A stretch of 64,000 bases of DNA from Neurospora tetraspora (GCF_033439725.1 NW_026944383.1:1798001-1862000); one strand, 5' to 3'; shown: positions 43,801 through 56,958, counted from the stretch's first letter. Numbers and translations: made by a program. The notes: a model not told the origin generated them from the sequence alone.

Positions 43801-46544
43801 CTAACGTTTATGCGAATATAACTTATATATTAATTTAAATAAGTATAAATTCTATATTAAGAGGGTATTATTTTTAGGTTACGTAGTTTCACCCGAAGGT
43901 ATTTCGATAAACTTAAAAAAGGTTATAATAATTGTAAATTAAAAAGTTTTGAAAAGCGTTTACGATATTTAAATTTTTTTAGAGTTTATAGGGTTCTATC
44001 GATGGTTTATAACGTTTTACTCTAAAGTTATAGTTCCGTTAATAGATTTATTAAAGGGAAAAAAATGAAGACTATTCGAATTATTAAAATTAATTAGAGT
44101 AGCGTTCGAAGAATTGAAATAATTATTTTAGGAAGTATTAATATTGTAGTATTTTAATCCTTCTTTATTAATCCGAATAAAAATAGATGTGTCTAATTTC
44201 GTAATTAGCGTAGTATTAATGTAATTATATAAAATATATTAATACTTTATTACGTTCTTTTTTCGTAAGAAGTCCCTGGAAAAAACGCGTTACAACGTTA
44301 GCGACGGCGAATTATTAGTAATTATAAACGTATTAAAAATATAGAGGTAATATTTATTATGTATTAATAAACCTTACCTTATTATTACGGATTATTTAAA
44401 TTTTTAATATTTTAAAAATAAGGATAGGGTTAGCGTATAATAATATTGGTAGTCGTTAGAATTAGGGGTGTATAATTTCGGTATTAAATATCGGACGGGG
44501 AAATTTAATTTAATAGATGGGTTATTACGGAAATTATAATTATATAAAGTTATTAAAGTAATTAGGGAGGATTATTTTTTAATATAAATTATTGAAGAAA
44601 GCGAAGAAAAGGGAAAGGTAATATAGAATAGGGTTATATTAAACGGTAGTATAAAAAGGGTATTATTAATTAGTTGGGAAACGTAGAAAGCGGTAACAGA
44701 GAAGAGAAAGTAGTACGAGGATAGTAGAAAAAATAAATCGGTTTAAAGATTAGATTAAAAAGATGATAATTAGGAAGGGGAGTATAAAAAGTGTAGTATT
44801 AGTGAAAATAAAGAATTGTCTAAAGAATATAAGGGTTAAAATAAAAACGAAGGGGTATTGAGGAAGAGAATATAATTTACGAATAAGGTTGTTATAAATT
44901 ATAAAAAAGGAATGGATAAAATCGTCGTTAATTGTATAAAAATATATATAATAATTATAAGAGTATAAAGGGAGAATAAGTAACTTCTTCTATTGACTTA
45001 ATAATTATTAGAAGTATAGAGATTAAATCCTTTTATATTGGAGGAAGTGTAGAAGGAATTGGGGAGAGGTCAGAGAATAAAAAATTAGAGGATAAAAGAA
45101 AATAAAGTATTATATTATTATTATTAAATTTACGTATTAAAAAATATACGGTGGGAATTTTTTTAAACTTATTATAATAATATTATAGCCGGATATTTAG
45201 GATAACGGAAAATATTTAAAAGGATTAGTTAATATTATTACTAGCCTATTATTGTTATTGATATAGAGGATTACGTTTATAAGTATCCGATATATTAGAA
45301 TGTTAAATTTCGGAAGTATAAATTATATAAATTCTTTATATTGTTATTTATCCTAATAATACTGTAGTAAAATATTTTTTATAATTTTATTATAGGCTTA
45401 TTTAAATTTTACGATTCTATATCTAATCGAATTTACGACGCCGTTTTAATTATCGTTGACCGTTTTATTAAATTCGTATTCTATATCCTAATATAGAAGA
45501 TAATTACTATATAGTAATTCGTATACCTATTTTAGTAAGCTATATTCCGGCCGTTCGGGCTCCCAAATTTTATTATATTTAATAGAAGGAGCCTTTTTAT
45601 AAGTAATTTTTTAAAACCTATTATAAATTACTAGATATTCGGCGCCGCTTAAATATTACTTAGTACTTATAAACGGACGGATAGACGAAACGATAAAATT
45701 AAAACTTAGAACTATATTTACGGATTTTCTATAATTTAGAGTAGGTAGATTAGGCCGAGAAATTAGTAATAATAGAATAGATTTATAATAATTACTTTTA
45801 TATTATTATTAGTAAGTCCCTATCCGAATTACTCTATAGTTATTATTTATATAGTTTAATTAATCTAAATTGGGGTTGTAGAAATATATTCCCTACAATA
45901 CCTATTGAAAAGATTACGGAATTAATTAAAGAACGAGCCGCTATCGCTAAAGCTTTAAAAAAAATTAATAAAAATTATGCGAAATAGTATAATAAATCGT
46001 ATAAACTTAAAGAATTCGAAGTCGGTAATTAAATTCTCCTTAATACGAAGAATATTAAATAACGGAGGCCTAGCGTTAAATTAATAAATAAATTCTTAGG
46101 GCCTTTCTAAATTATTAAAGTCATTAGTAAAAAGAAAATAGTTTACTATTTTACCCTTCTGGAATATTATTGTATTTACCCGGTATTCTTTATTACTTTA
46201 TTAGAATTGTACTACGGCGATTCTAAGGTAGTAGCGCTATAAGGAGAAATAGTGGACGTTGAGGACGATTTTGTATAGTATAAAGTAAAGACGATTATAA
46301 AGTATTAAAGGTCGGGAGCGAACCGGTAGTATTAAGTAGAGTAGAAGGAGTATTTGGATATTGATAACGAATAGGTATTGTAAAAAGATTTAAATTGCCA
46401 GGAATTATTAAAGGAATACGAAGCGAGGGAATTATAGAAGAAGAAGGCCGAAGGGGGCTTAGTAATTAAATTAATAAAAATAAATTAAATAAATTAATAA
46501 AAAGAGGTTAAAGTAATTAATAATTGTAATATATTAATAATTAT

Positions 46545-46685
46545 AGAGTATTAGTAATTATAATATATTTAGAGTATTAAACTATTATAACGTATAAAGT
46601 ATTAAACGATTATAATATATAGAGTACTAAACGATTATAACGTATAGAATATTAAATAATTATAATTTATAGAATATTTAACATA
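46545..46685 (+). repeat. 25-base tandem repeat in Gypsy 3' non-coding part
   Basis: Five or so consecutive units of ~25 bases, each of the form GAGTATTAAACGATTATAAC plus TATA, lie just downstream of the Gypsy coding region. All are AT-rich and differ at single positions. Confidence 0.7.
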
Positions 46686-46955
46686 TTAGATTAAAACTAG
46701 GGGAATTATATTAAGAAGGCGGATAATAGCGTATAGGTAAAGGGAGGAAGAATTAATTAAGGAATTATAGAAGACGACGAACCGGGAAATATAGTAGTAT
46801 ACTGGTATTTAATTATCGATTATCTATTAAATTAATATTCCTCCCCCTAAATAACAATATTATTAATAAAAGTAAGACTTAAAAAATTATAGAAGTAGAA
46901 AATTAAGTATTGTAATAACTATTTAATTTAATCCTCGAATTCGAATTTAAATTAT

Positions 46956-47027
46956 ACGTTAATATAGGAATCGAACCTATCTTTTTAAAAATTCAATTCT
47001 CGTATATAACCACTACGCTTATTAATA
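46956..47027 (-). other. tRNA-like relic inside Gypsy 3' region
   Basis: On the minus strand there is an A-box-like GCGTAGTGGTTA and, 29 bases on, a perfect B box, GGTTCGATTCC. The T arm folds exactly (ATAGG/CCTAT around the seven-base loop TTCGATT). Five of seven acceptor pairs form, one more as a wobble, and three D-stem pairs form with the GG of the D loop in place. The anticodon arm does not fold and the variable region is too short, so this is not a working tRNA gene. It may be a RIP-damaged tRNA gene, or a tRNA-derived SINE head caught in the element. Confidence 0.4.
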
Positions 47028-48581
47028 AATAATTTAAATTCAAATTTTACCTTCGTCTATTATTATGTTATTAACCGTTAATATTAACGTATTCCTATTG
47101 TAGGGTTAAAGGGAATACTTCGGCGGATAATAAACGGCGAATATTAATATATATTAAATATATAGTTTAGAGGATATTAGCTAGACTAACTGTATTTATA
47201 GGGGTAGCGGGAGTTATTAAGAGAGCAGGAATTACGGCGTTAAATTATTCGCCGTTAAAAGTAAGAATAATAATAGGGGTAATTTAATTAGTAGGGCAAT
47301 TATTAGTAGGATAACGAAAATTATAATACTTTATTTCTTTGTTAAAGCAGCGGTTATAAAATTTAGAGGGTATTAGAGGAAAAATATAAAAGCGTTCGTA
47401 AAGGGTATAGATTTTAATTATTAAAGTATTAGTAGAATTGCGGAAGGTAATAATGAAGGTAAGTATAATATTATTTATATTTCCTACGTAAGTAGCGATT
47501 ATATTTTTTTAAAATGCGATTATGTAATTATAGAGGATTAGAAGGAAATTATAAAAGCGCCGGTTTAAAATTTTAGGATACGCCGAATACGTATTATTAT
47601 TTAAAGGAATAATTTTATTAGCTTTAATATTAATAAAAAAGGAATAACAACTTAAGGGATTATATTAGGTATAAATGAAATAATTTATAGTTAAGATTAT
47701 AGCGGCGCTAGTAATGTTAGGGGGTAGGTTTATGACGGCGCTTATAGCCTCTTAAAATTTTTTTTTTTAAAGTAGATTATAAATAGTATTATTAAATAAT
47801 TATTATAAGAAATATAGAGTGGAAAAGAAAAATATTTATTAAAATTAAGGACGGTCGGGTTTAATAAGGAGGGTTAAATTATAAAAGGTATATTAGTTAG
47901 TAGGGTTTAAGAAGACGGTTATAATTATAGTATAAATAAATATATAAGTGCGTACGAGGGGAGGAAGAAAAAGAGGAGGAGGAAAAGAAGGGAAGGAAGA
48001 AGGGTTTTTATAATTAAAATTAGGAATATAAAATAGGGTGGAATTAGGGTGAATAATCGAAGTACGAAAGTATAAATATTATTAAAAGACTTTTAAATAG
48101 GCTAATTCTAGATAATAAAGGGTAAAAAAGGCGGTAGAAAAAGATAGTAGAAGGGAATAGAAGAAAGGCGGGGAGGATAATTTAGGACGAAAGGACGGCC
48201 GATAGGCGTTAAAACGGTAATAAGGGGGTAAAATATAATAAGGCGAAAAGTAATTAATTTAAATTTAGGATAATAAAATATAATAAAATGAAGGGCGGTC
48301 AATTTAGGCCTAAGATAATGGTTAGTAGAAGATAGGAAATAATGGAAAGTAGGTAAAAGGCGGTTAAAGCCGGCGGGGAAACGGGATTAATGGGTATTAG
48401 GTAGCGGGTTAGTATTAGTATAGAGGTAAGAAGAATTGGAGAGGGCAGCGTTTTGGTAATGATATATTCGGCTATAAAGGTAAATTACGAAAGAATAGTA
48501 GTAAAGAAACGCCGGTAAGGAGGCTACCGACGTAAGATATTTATAGGTTTTTAGGATAGAAATTTAGGAGAGGGGGGGTTA

Positions 48582-48870
48582 TATTAGGTCGCTAGGGACT
48601 TATTAGGCGTTGGATTTGTATTAGTACCAAGGAGCGTAGATATTTATATAGTATAGTATTGTAGTATAGTGTCAGAACGGTTTGGAGCCGTCGTGGATTT
48701 AGCTATTATAGGATAAAGTTTATAACAATATAAATAGTTAGTTGAATTTGCCTTTAAAATTATTAGGGTTAATTATTAATATATTTTTAGTCCTCCCCCT
48801 ACCTTAACGTCCCCTACGTGCTTGCGCTGTCCGTAGGTACTTCAACTTACCTTCCTTTACGATCCTGACA
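48582..48870 (+). repeat. Gypsy right LTR (289 bases)
   Basis: Same length as the left copy. Its end (CCTGACA) lies directly against the target duplication GTAAT, after which the interrupted Copia gag region resumes. The G-run AGGAGAGGGGGGG just before its start is the expected polypurine tract. Confidence 0.92.
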
Positions 48871-51800
48871 GTAATAGTATTTCTAACGCTATTAATGAGG
48901 CTAAAAGCGACGTTCTTAATAAGTATTAGACCCTCAAGCGAACTTCCTTTACTTCTTTCGAAGTTTTTCTCATATGCTATTAAGTTTTACGCAAATATAT
49001 TAAGGATATCGGTTATATTATTAATAATAACGTTAAATTAATAAACCTTTTTAATATTACTAAATATTTTTACTTTATCGACGCTGAATTTTAAGTAATT
49101 GATTTTAATAAAAGTTTATTTTCGATTAAGAAGTTTTTAAATTCGTTATTGATTCTAATTAATATTAAAAAGACTTATAGTAATATAGTCGTTATTAAAA
49201 TCGAAACTAAAGATGTAAAGACCGAAAATAATATTAATAATAATAATAGAGGAATTAATAATGGAAGAGTTAATTATAACGGCTAAGAGCGTATTAATTA
49301 TAATAAGTATAATAAGAAGATTATAAAATGATAGAAATATTTCCCCTATATTTATTATTATACTCTTAATACTCTTAAGTATTAGTAGTATAATCTTAAT
49401 AAGGCCCCGGATGGCTAGAGGAATAAGAAGTAAGCTCTCGAAGAGAAGAACAAAGCTATAGGAAGAATAATTACTACGGTAACTAGCAACGCTTCCAATA
49501 TTTATAACCCGGCTACCTCTACTATCAATTCTAACCTTTTATTCAGCCTAGGCGGACTATCTTTCGACGACGACTTCCTAGAGGATTTTTACTAGAATTC
49601 TTAACGAAAGATTTAAAACTAATTACCTTTAAATATATATAAAATAATAATAACATTCAATTTAATTTCATTAAAGTCCAATAAACTCCCGAAGCAATTA
49701 CTTTTTCGTTACATAAAAAGATAATAATATTTAATAGCAGCTATATATTAAATATTTTTAACGACGTTAAATACTCTATCAAATTATACCCATTACTATA
49801 ATTTATAACCTATCAAATAAATAATAACTAATTTTCGAAGTTTTACCATATTAAAATAGTAAAATTAAAGCTACCAATATTATTAAAGAATATTATCCAT
49901 ATTAAAATTTAGGATATAGTATATTCCCCGTCTATATTAACCAATTTATTAATAATAACGGGTCTTATTAATAGCTATATATTTTAGAGTATAAAAATAA
50001 GGAAAATTAAATCTATTAAAGGAAGATATAAGGGATAATAAATATAATATTACTAAGTAAATAACCTACTAGTACTACTAATTTCCCCGCTAAAAGAAAT
50101 TAATTAAAAGTATTAACGTTTAGTATTTAATTTAACTATAGTGTTTATTATTAATTATAATATTATATATCGCCGGTTAATATATATTGAAAAGAATTAA
50201 ATTTTAAAAGCCTATAAGGATATTAGAATTAAATTTACTAACGTAGGAATTTACAATAAGTATAACGCCCATTTGAGGAGCAAATTAACTGATATTATTT
50301 ATAAAGTTAATAATCTAATAGTAACGAGACCGTTAGAGTTTATAAGGATTAATACTTAGAGTTATAACGTTATTAGTTATATAGGTTATAAATATATAAT
50401 CTATTTTATATACGTAGTTAATAGTTTCTATTGGGTTAAAATAATTAAAGAAAAGAAAGATAATTTAATAGTTGTTAAATAATGGAAAAAATACATAGAG
50501 TTGTAAATAGGACTAAAAGTAAAAGTATTAAGGCTCAATAGCGGTATAGAATTTAATTTTAATTTAAAGGACTTCCAACATAATTCGATTATTATATAAA
50601 GAAGGTAAGAAAGGATGGAAATTATTAAAATACTAACCTATACTCTATAAATAAATAAAATTCCCGAGAGGGTAGGAAGAATAATAATAGAGAAGTTAAG
50701 GGTAATTATTTTAAAATATAATATCCCCATCGAACTTTGGTCCTTGGTAATTAATTTAATAATTAAAATAATAAACCTTTTTCTTACGAAATTAAATAAC
50801 GAGTATATTAATGTATATAAAATTCTAAATAGAACTATTAGTATTCCTAACCGCAAACCAAACCTTAAATATTTACTTACGTATTATTATATAGTATATT
50901 ACCATATTAAAAAAGAGAGACGGGTTTAAAGCGACAAATTTATAGAGCGAGCGAAACGAGGCTACTTAATAGAATATAGGGATTTGAATAGTAGGATCTT
51001 TTTAATTTAGGATTTAGAAATAAAATAATTTATTGAAGCTAACGTAGTAAGATTCTTAAAGACGTTTGCGAAAGAAAATTTAGAAGAGGAGGTACTAAAT
51101 TATATAATTATTTTTTTTTCAAATTAATTTATTAAATAAGTAGAGGAGGTATTATAAAATAAAAAGAATATTTAAATAATAATAACCGATAGCTAGGTAA
51201 AAGAGGGATAATTGTCTTCCTTAATATTATTAATAATAATAACGTCGATAATAAAAGATTTAATTCCCGAAACGATCCTAAATATTAAAATAAAACCCGA
51301 TATACCAACCCTACTTATACCGTTACCTAATATTACGCCCGCCCTTATCTCCCCAAGTTCCGTTCTTCTATTTAATATCCTAATAATATTACTTCTAAAC
51401 CTAATGAACTTATCCCTAAGACTAGTTAATTTATTTCTAAGATTGATAATTCCTCCTATAGGCCTAATAAATTTTTCTATAAAACTGTTAGAGTCTCCTT
51501 TAGGCCCGAAAAGTCCTTCTATAAATTTAAACGACAAAATAAAGAACTCCCTTACACCGACGAAGAAATTAGATTTAGATATACTCCTATCGGTAGAATA
51601 GGATAATAAAGGGGAATTATTTTATTCTTTTAATAATAATAAAGATATATTATAATTATTTAAAAATAATAATAATAGGAAAATATTAAATAAAGAAAAG
51701 GAGAATCCTAATAAAATATTCCTATCTGACGAATCTTTAATTTATTCGGCATTTATTAATTTATATAATTTCGAAGGTAAAGAACCCATCCTATCGTTAC

Positions 51801-53888
51801 GTAACTAATTATAATATTCCTCCTCGCTTAATCCTTTAACGTAATTGGGAGAAGAAAATTTAGAAGTAGAATAACCCTAAGCGTTTTCGGGAGCGAACGC
51901 CCTAATTATACACTAATATCGAACCTCTTTGGACCCGGAGCTCCTAATAACGAACTAATGTTAAGCCTCCCTAAACTTAGAAATCCTAATAATAGCTTCG
52001 AGCAAATTTCGGAAGCGCGTAATTCTAATTATAAAAAATATAACGAATAAATTAAAGGTCGTTAATAATAACCGTAAATTTTAGAAAAACGAAAACGGAA
52101 ATTCGATAATACTTATTTTTTATTACTGGTTATAAAAAAGGGGAGTTATTTAATAAAACGTAGAATTCCTATATTTAACGGCTATTAAAATAATATACGA
52201 TTTTAAAATAAAATTAAATATTCTTAAGAATTATCGATAGGCTAGAAAGATAGTAAACTTTAAGAAATATTGGAAGCTAGTTATAGAAAAGTAGGTTTAA
52301 ACCCTAGAAGAAAGAGAAGTTTATAATTTAATTCCTTATATTGAGGGTATAGAGGTCTTACTAGGAAAATAGGTTTATAATGAAAAAGAAAATCTAAAAA
52401 TAAAAACTAAGAATATTCGAACTAAATAGATTACTTATAAAGATTTTAAATAAGGTTTATAGGATTTTAAAAAAGTATATACTACTATAGCGAACGTAGT
52501 AAATATAAAAATATTCTTAGCGATAATAGCGGTTCTTAATTTAGAATATTATTAATTCGATTTCAATATAATATTCTTAAATACTTTAATACTTCCAAAT
52601 AAGAAATATTATATTAAGTAGCCAACCGGTCTAAAGAAAGGACCCCGTAATAAGTAACGCCGCTTAATATATCTCCTTCGAAGAGCCTTATATAGATTAA
52701 AAAAGGCGCTTCTCTACTAATTTCAAACTCTTTTCCCAATTTTAAGAAATTTTAATTTTAAATTAATTATCGACGATACTTACTTATTTAGTAACGCTAA
52801 ATTAGGTATACTCCTAGTACTCTACGTCGACGATTTATTTATTATAATATTTTTTGAGTCGGTTATCTTCGATATTAGGAACAAATTATTAAATTATTTT
52901 AAGTTTAAATATTTGGGAAAAGTAAAGACTTTTCTAGGCTTTCATATTATAAGGAATAGGGAGAAGAGGACCGTTTTTATTTCATAAATTCGGTATACGA
53001 AATATTTATTAAGGAAGTTTGGCTATAATAATTTAAACAGTATTAATATATTATAGTTAATAGATATCAAAGTAGGTAATTATAAAGAAGGAGACGAATT
53101 ACTAGAATAATAAAAGAAATATATTAAGAAGATTAGTAGCTTAAATTATTTACTTATAGGTATAAAGCTAAATATTACGTTTACTATTAATAAATTATAT
53201 AAGGTAAACGCTAAGCCTACGACGGGATTTATAGCGGTAATAAAATATTTATTTCGTTATTAAATAAAAATTGTAAATATAAATATTATTTTGGGAGGCC
53301 GGTTATTGCTAAAGAATATAGATTTAAAAGTATACGGTATTTACTTCCTTTATTAACGATCTAGCAACCTAATATAATATTAGCAGCTATATAATATTTA
53401 TAGCTAGAGGATTAATATTCTAGAAATCTAAAAAGTAAGTATTCGTAATAATTAGTACGACGGAAGTAGAGTTTACTAACCTAGTACCAACGGCAAAATC
53501 TTTATAATAAATTATATATATATTAGGCGATTTAGGGTATATTTAACTACCCCTGAAAAGTCTATATTCAGATAGTAAGAATACTTAGGATAGAGTCCTG
53601 AATCGAAAAATTGCCAGGAAGGAATAAGTATATAAATATTAAATTCAAATAGATTATTAAAAACGTCGAAGCATAAGAATTCGATATTATTTATATTAAA
53701 GGAGAGGAGATAATTGAAGAGGGTTTAACGAAACTATTAAAGGTAAATAAATATAATAGATTTGTATTAATGTTGGCATTAGAAGTTAAAAAGGTTCCTT
53801 GGGGGGATTAAGATTTCTTAATACTATAGTTCTTTGTTTGTTTATTTATAATGGTCTCTGGAAGCCGTTTCGGGCTACGAGGGCGTAT

Positions 53889-54048
53889 TGTTGGGTGGGT
53901 TCATATCCCCACCCCTCCCTTATTTTATTATATAGGTCTATACCCTCACACCCTTTTGTATTTTAGCCCTCTACATTTCTTTTCCCTTTCTTCTCTAATC
54001 TTCTCTCTATAGTACACACATCTACACATCGTTTTGCCCTCTAGTCCA
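53889..54048 (+). repeat. Copia right LTR (160 bases)
   Basis: Starts TGTTGGGTGGGTTC and ends CTAGTCCA. Same length as the left copy and alignable throughout. The bases flanking the two LTRs on the outside (CATAT left, AGATC right) do not form a target-site duplication. Confidence 0.9.
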
Positions 54049-56958
54049 AGATCACACGACGACGACTTTGCATCATGGACGCGATTATTACTTCACTCGT
54101 TGAATCAATACGACACATTCGCGCTCCACCATTCGCTCTTAAGACTCATGTTCTGGAACATGACGTACTCTTTCCGGGCCTGCTGCTTGGAATGAATGTT
54201 TCTGTCAACCTGTCGAAATGTGTTGTCAGCGGTGGTTGTTCCCTGCTGCGCTAAAGGTACAGTGCAAGGTCCAGAATGCTGCAGCTTGGCATTGCCTGCC
54301 GGGAAATGCGCCGCGCCGTTTGGCGATCTGGGCCAAAATCCAAAATCCCATATGCCGGAATTCGCTAGCAGTGAGCGGAGCCAACGAGTGGACATCCAAT
54401 TTCATGATGAGCACCCCATAGAAAACGCGTACGTATACATAGCTACCTCTATGCTCACGTGGCACCTTCAAACTTCACCGATTGACAAACTGTTTAGTTC
54501 TCAATCGTTGGGAGCACTCGAAAAGTTGACACCGAGAAGAATGATGTGACAGGAGCATCGATGTCTTGCATCATTCCAAATCGCCGAGTCTTTAGCGCGG
54601 CTACAAAGTGGGCCGAGCTTTCCGGATGGTCAAGTTGTGCACTCGGCTCGGCAGGGGAAGCGGACATGTTCGGGCACTTCGGTAGCCCGTCCATCCTGGC
54701 CGCCAGTCGATTTTCGGACAGCAACCCATCCCGTCGGACTCTGTCGACTGCCGGCCAGCCGTTGCTGGATGGCTTCTTCCGCTTCTTCATCCGCCGGCAC
54801 TCGCCTGCCGGTCTGTCGATTCCCCTTGGCGCTCGCTAAACACCATTGGGTGATCGCTAGATCGGTGCTGCTACGTACCTCCTGTGTCTAGGCTAACTAG
54901 GCAGGGGACATAAATTGTGCATTTGGACGAAATCTTTAGCTGGATAGACTCAAATCCATGCGTGGATAGACTAAACCCACTTCTTTTGGGCGCCCAGCCG
55001 TGAGCCGCGCAAAACCTTCCGGGGCGCATCACCAAATCCACGATATTTATAAAATTATTCAGTATCGTCAATCCAGTCAAGCTGTTGATACTGGTGTCGT
55101 CGCCTGCTATATTGATATCTCAAACGCCCGCGCTGCCTTGGTCCGGGTGTTGTACGTGAAGCCTTCGCTGTTAGTGCTGCTCATTGTGTAAGTACCGGGG
55201 AGGGTGCTAGAAGTTCGCCCTCTACGCCCCCTACTCAGCTCACCAAAAGTACTTGGCACTTGGGGTGATCCCATGACAATAGAGACGACGACAATGATAA
55301 CGACATCATTAACATCGACAGCGACAGCGATAGCGACGGAAATGACGATAGCTTCGAATGAATTGCAGCATGAAAAGAGGGCGCGTATGAATGCACTTGG
55401 CTAGCGATATGGTGAGGTTGATGGGCGCCGCGCGGTTGGGAGCCAGAGATTGGCTGGGCGCCCAGAAAAGTGGGTCTAGTCTATCCACGCATGGATTTGA
55501 GTCGATCCAGCTAAGGATTTCGGCATTTGGACCGTTGTCCACGGATTTTCCCTTCGATGTTGAGACTTCCAGATGTTTACGCAGCGACGGCTTCAGCTTC
55601 TTGTCTATCTCCGTCTTCACCGGAGCTGCTTGAGCACAGCAGTACTGAACTGGACTGTCCGTCGGTGTGCTTCCTCCCCTCTCCTTTTATATCATCATCC
55701 ATGACGAAAGAATCGCTTCTTCTTCGCTTGAGCGAGTTCCACCTTACAAATGGCTCTTGGCCTATTTTCGCCTCTGGTAGCCCTGGCGGGTTCGTGGACA
55801 CAACAAATTAAAATGCTCCAACGCCTAGCAACGATGGAGACGATCCGGTCATTAAACCTAAGGACCCCCTTCTCCTCCCCTCTCCGTCTGTCTCGGTCCT
55901 CTGGGTGCTTGTGGCAGTGTGTATGTTGACCTGTTTCTTCCTTACGGCCACCGCAGTATTCCGGGTTTTCGCAGTGTCTGGTTAATCCGTTGCAAAAGCC
56001 ATCCCCGCATACTTGCAGGTCACTCCTCAGGAAGACCCTTTCTTCACTCCTTTTGCCCAATCGAGTGATTGGGGAGCTAAACAAGCACAGTACCAGAGCT
56101 CATCCGTTCGCTCATCTGAAATTTCGGGAACCGGTGGATATCAGATTTGCCTCGTGGGCAGTCTGGATAGGGACTCAAGGGTGGTCCTCCAGAAAGGAAT
56201 CTCACTTCGAAACCGTTGCTTCCGCTCCAAGTCCTCCTTCAGTCTCCCGCACCGGACAACGGGGCCTTGCCTTCTCTCGCTACAACACATCACCACTTGC
56301 CATTCACAGACACGCATCTACAAACGGACTAAACCCGGACTATTGTCACTCATTCGCTCCATCATCGGACTAAGGCAGATAGCAAACTGCGTCTCTAGAA
56401 GCTATTCGTCACTCTCTCCCTCGCCATACAGCTGTCCATATCCAACATTCATGCCGGATCTCGCTCACTGAGTCTACTACATCTCGCTTTACGCAACCTC
56501 GCCGTTCGTGTTTCGCCTATACACGTTCGCACACTCTTTCCCCTTAAGTTCGACGCTCTCTGATACAAATCACCAAGTCCACCACACCATTTCAACCAGC
56601 ATCATCAGCCTCACACTCTCGGTTATTACTTTACGCAATCTACGGCCGTGGTCCTTCGTTACGTCGATTCTCAGACCATATTGACGACGTGCGTCCGGAC
56701 TCTCCCGTGGCAAACAAGACCCCCACTCGTTCTTCTACCCGCCCCATCGACAATACCGACGCCTTCAGGGTTTCCCTCTGATAGACCTTGGATTACATCC
56801 TACGGACGTTAGCTTACTAAGGATCCTCGAGCTTCTTTGGTGCTGGATATTCACAACAAACACATCGATTCACTATTTTACTCTGAAGGGGGCTGGGTCG
56901 CCCAGGACATAGGATTACTGGCTCGGGGCCAACACCAACTGAAGTCAATCCTTTCACG
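54049..56958. other. Intergenic with inverted repeat, upstream of TRP-like gene
   Basis: About 2.9 kb of normal composition between the retroelement fossil and the TRP-like gene. It contains the foldback structure described separately (54,928-55,522). A GAC/GAT-rich simple-sequence tract lies at ~55,280-55,350. From ~55,950 on is sequence likely to be promoter and 5' leader of the TRP-like gene. Open frames such as 54,196-54,549 and 56,013-56,471 carry no recognisable domain. Confidence 0.5.
54928..55522. repeat. Foldback element with ~72-base inverted arms
   Basis: The arm at 54,928-54,999 (CGAAATCTTTAGCTGGAT ... GGGCGCCCAGCC) is matched in inverse orientation by 55,452-55,522, with about nine in ten bases identical. 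Weaker similarity continues inward for another ~50 bases on both sides. The loop is ~450 bases and has no open frame of interest. This is the layout of a short non-autonomous DNA element (MITE or foldback) or an inverted duplication. No clear target duplication was seen. Unlike the AT-rich block next door, it is not visibly RIP-mutated. Confidence 0.75.

Larger units (their letters stand above)
40579..48870 (+). mobile_element. Gypsy (chromovirus-type) LTR retrotransposon fossil
   Basis: An 8,292-base element inserted in the gag region of the Copia fossil, in the same orientation. It has two 289-base LTRs with TGT...ACA ends and a 5-base target duplication GTAAT (40,574-40,578 and 48,871-48,875). 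Parts in order: gag-like region after the left LTR; reverse transcriptase about 43,380-43,900; RNase H ~44,150-44,560; integrase ~45,100-46,000 with the His/Cys patch and the DRFIKF-type core; then a chromodomain-like patch ~46,240-46,430. A non-coding stretch of about 2.1 kb follows before the right LTR, with a purine tract just ahead of it. Reverse transcriptase before integrase marks it as Gypsy. It is thoroughly broken by RIP, with well over a hundred stops and shifts in the coding part. Confidence 0.88.
39800..54048 (+). mobile_element. Copia LTR retrotransposon fossil, carrying nested Gypsy
   Basis: A Ty1/Copia-type element read on the plus strand, bounded by two 160-base direct repeats (LTRs) with TG...CA ends. 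Excluding the nested Gypsy it is about 5.95 kb. The gag part runs from 39,960 into the nested insertion and resumes after 48,876; a nucleocapsid-like patch is near 49,260-49,330. Integrase-like patches lie near 50,150-50,560, reverse transcriptase at about 52,150-52,950 with a LYVDDLF active-site patch near 52,815, and RNase H-like sequence to ~53,750. The order integrase before reverse transcriptase is what identifies Copia. It is thoroughly broken by RIP, with scores of breaks, and cannot be active. It is older than the Gypsy inside it. Absolute age cannot be read because RIP, not a clock, made the changes. Confidence 0.85.

Noticed and set aside
51193-51601. Long open frames on both strands in the Copia interior
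   Set aside because: AT-rich RIP sequence with Ile/Leu/Asn bias inside the fossil, with no independent gene signal.
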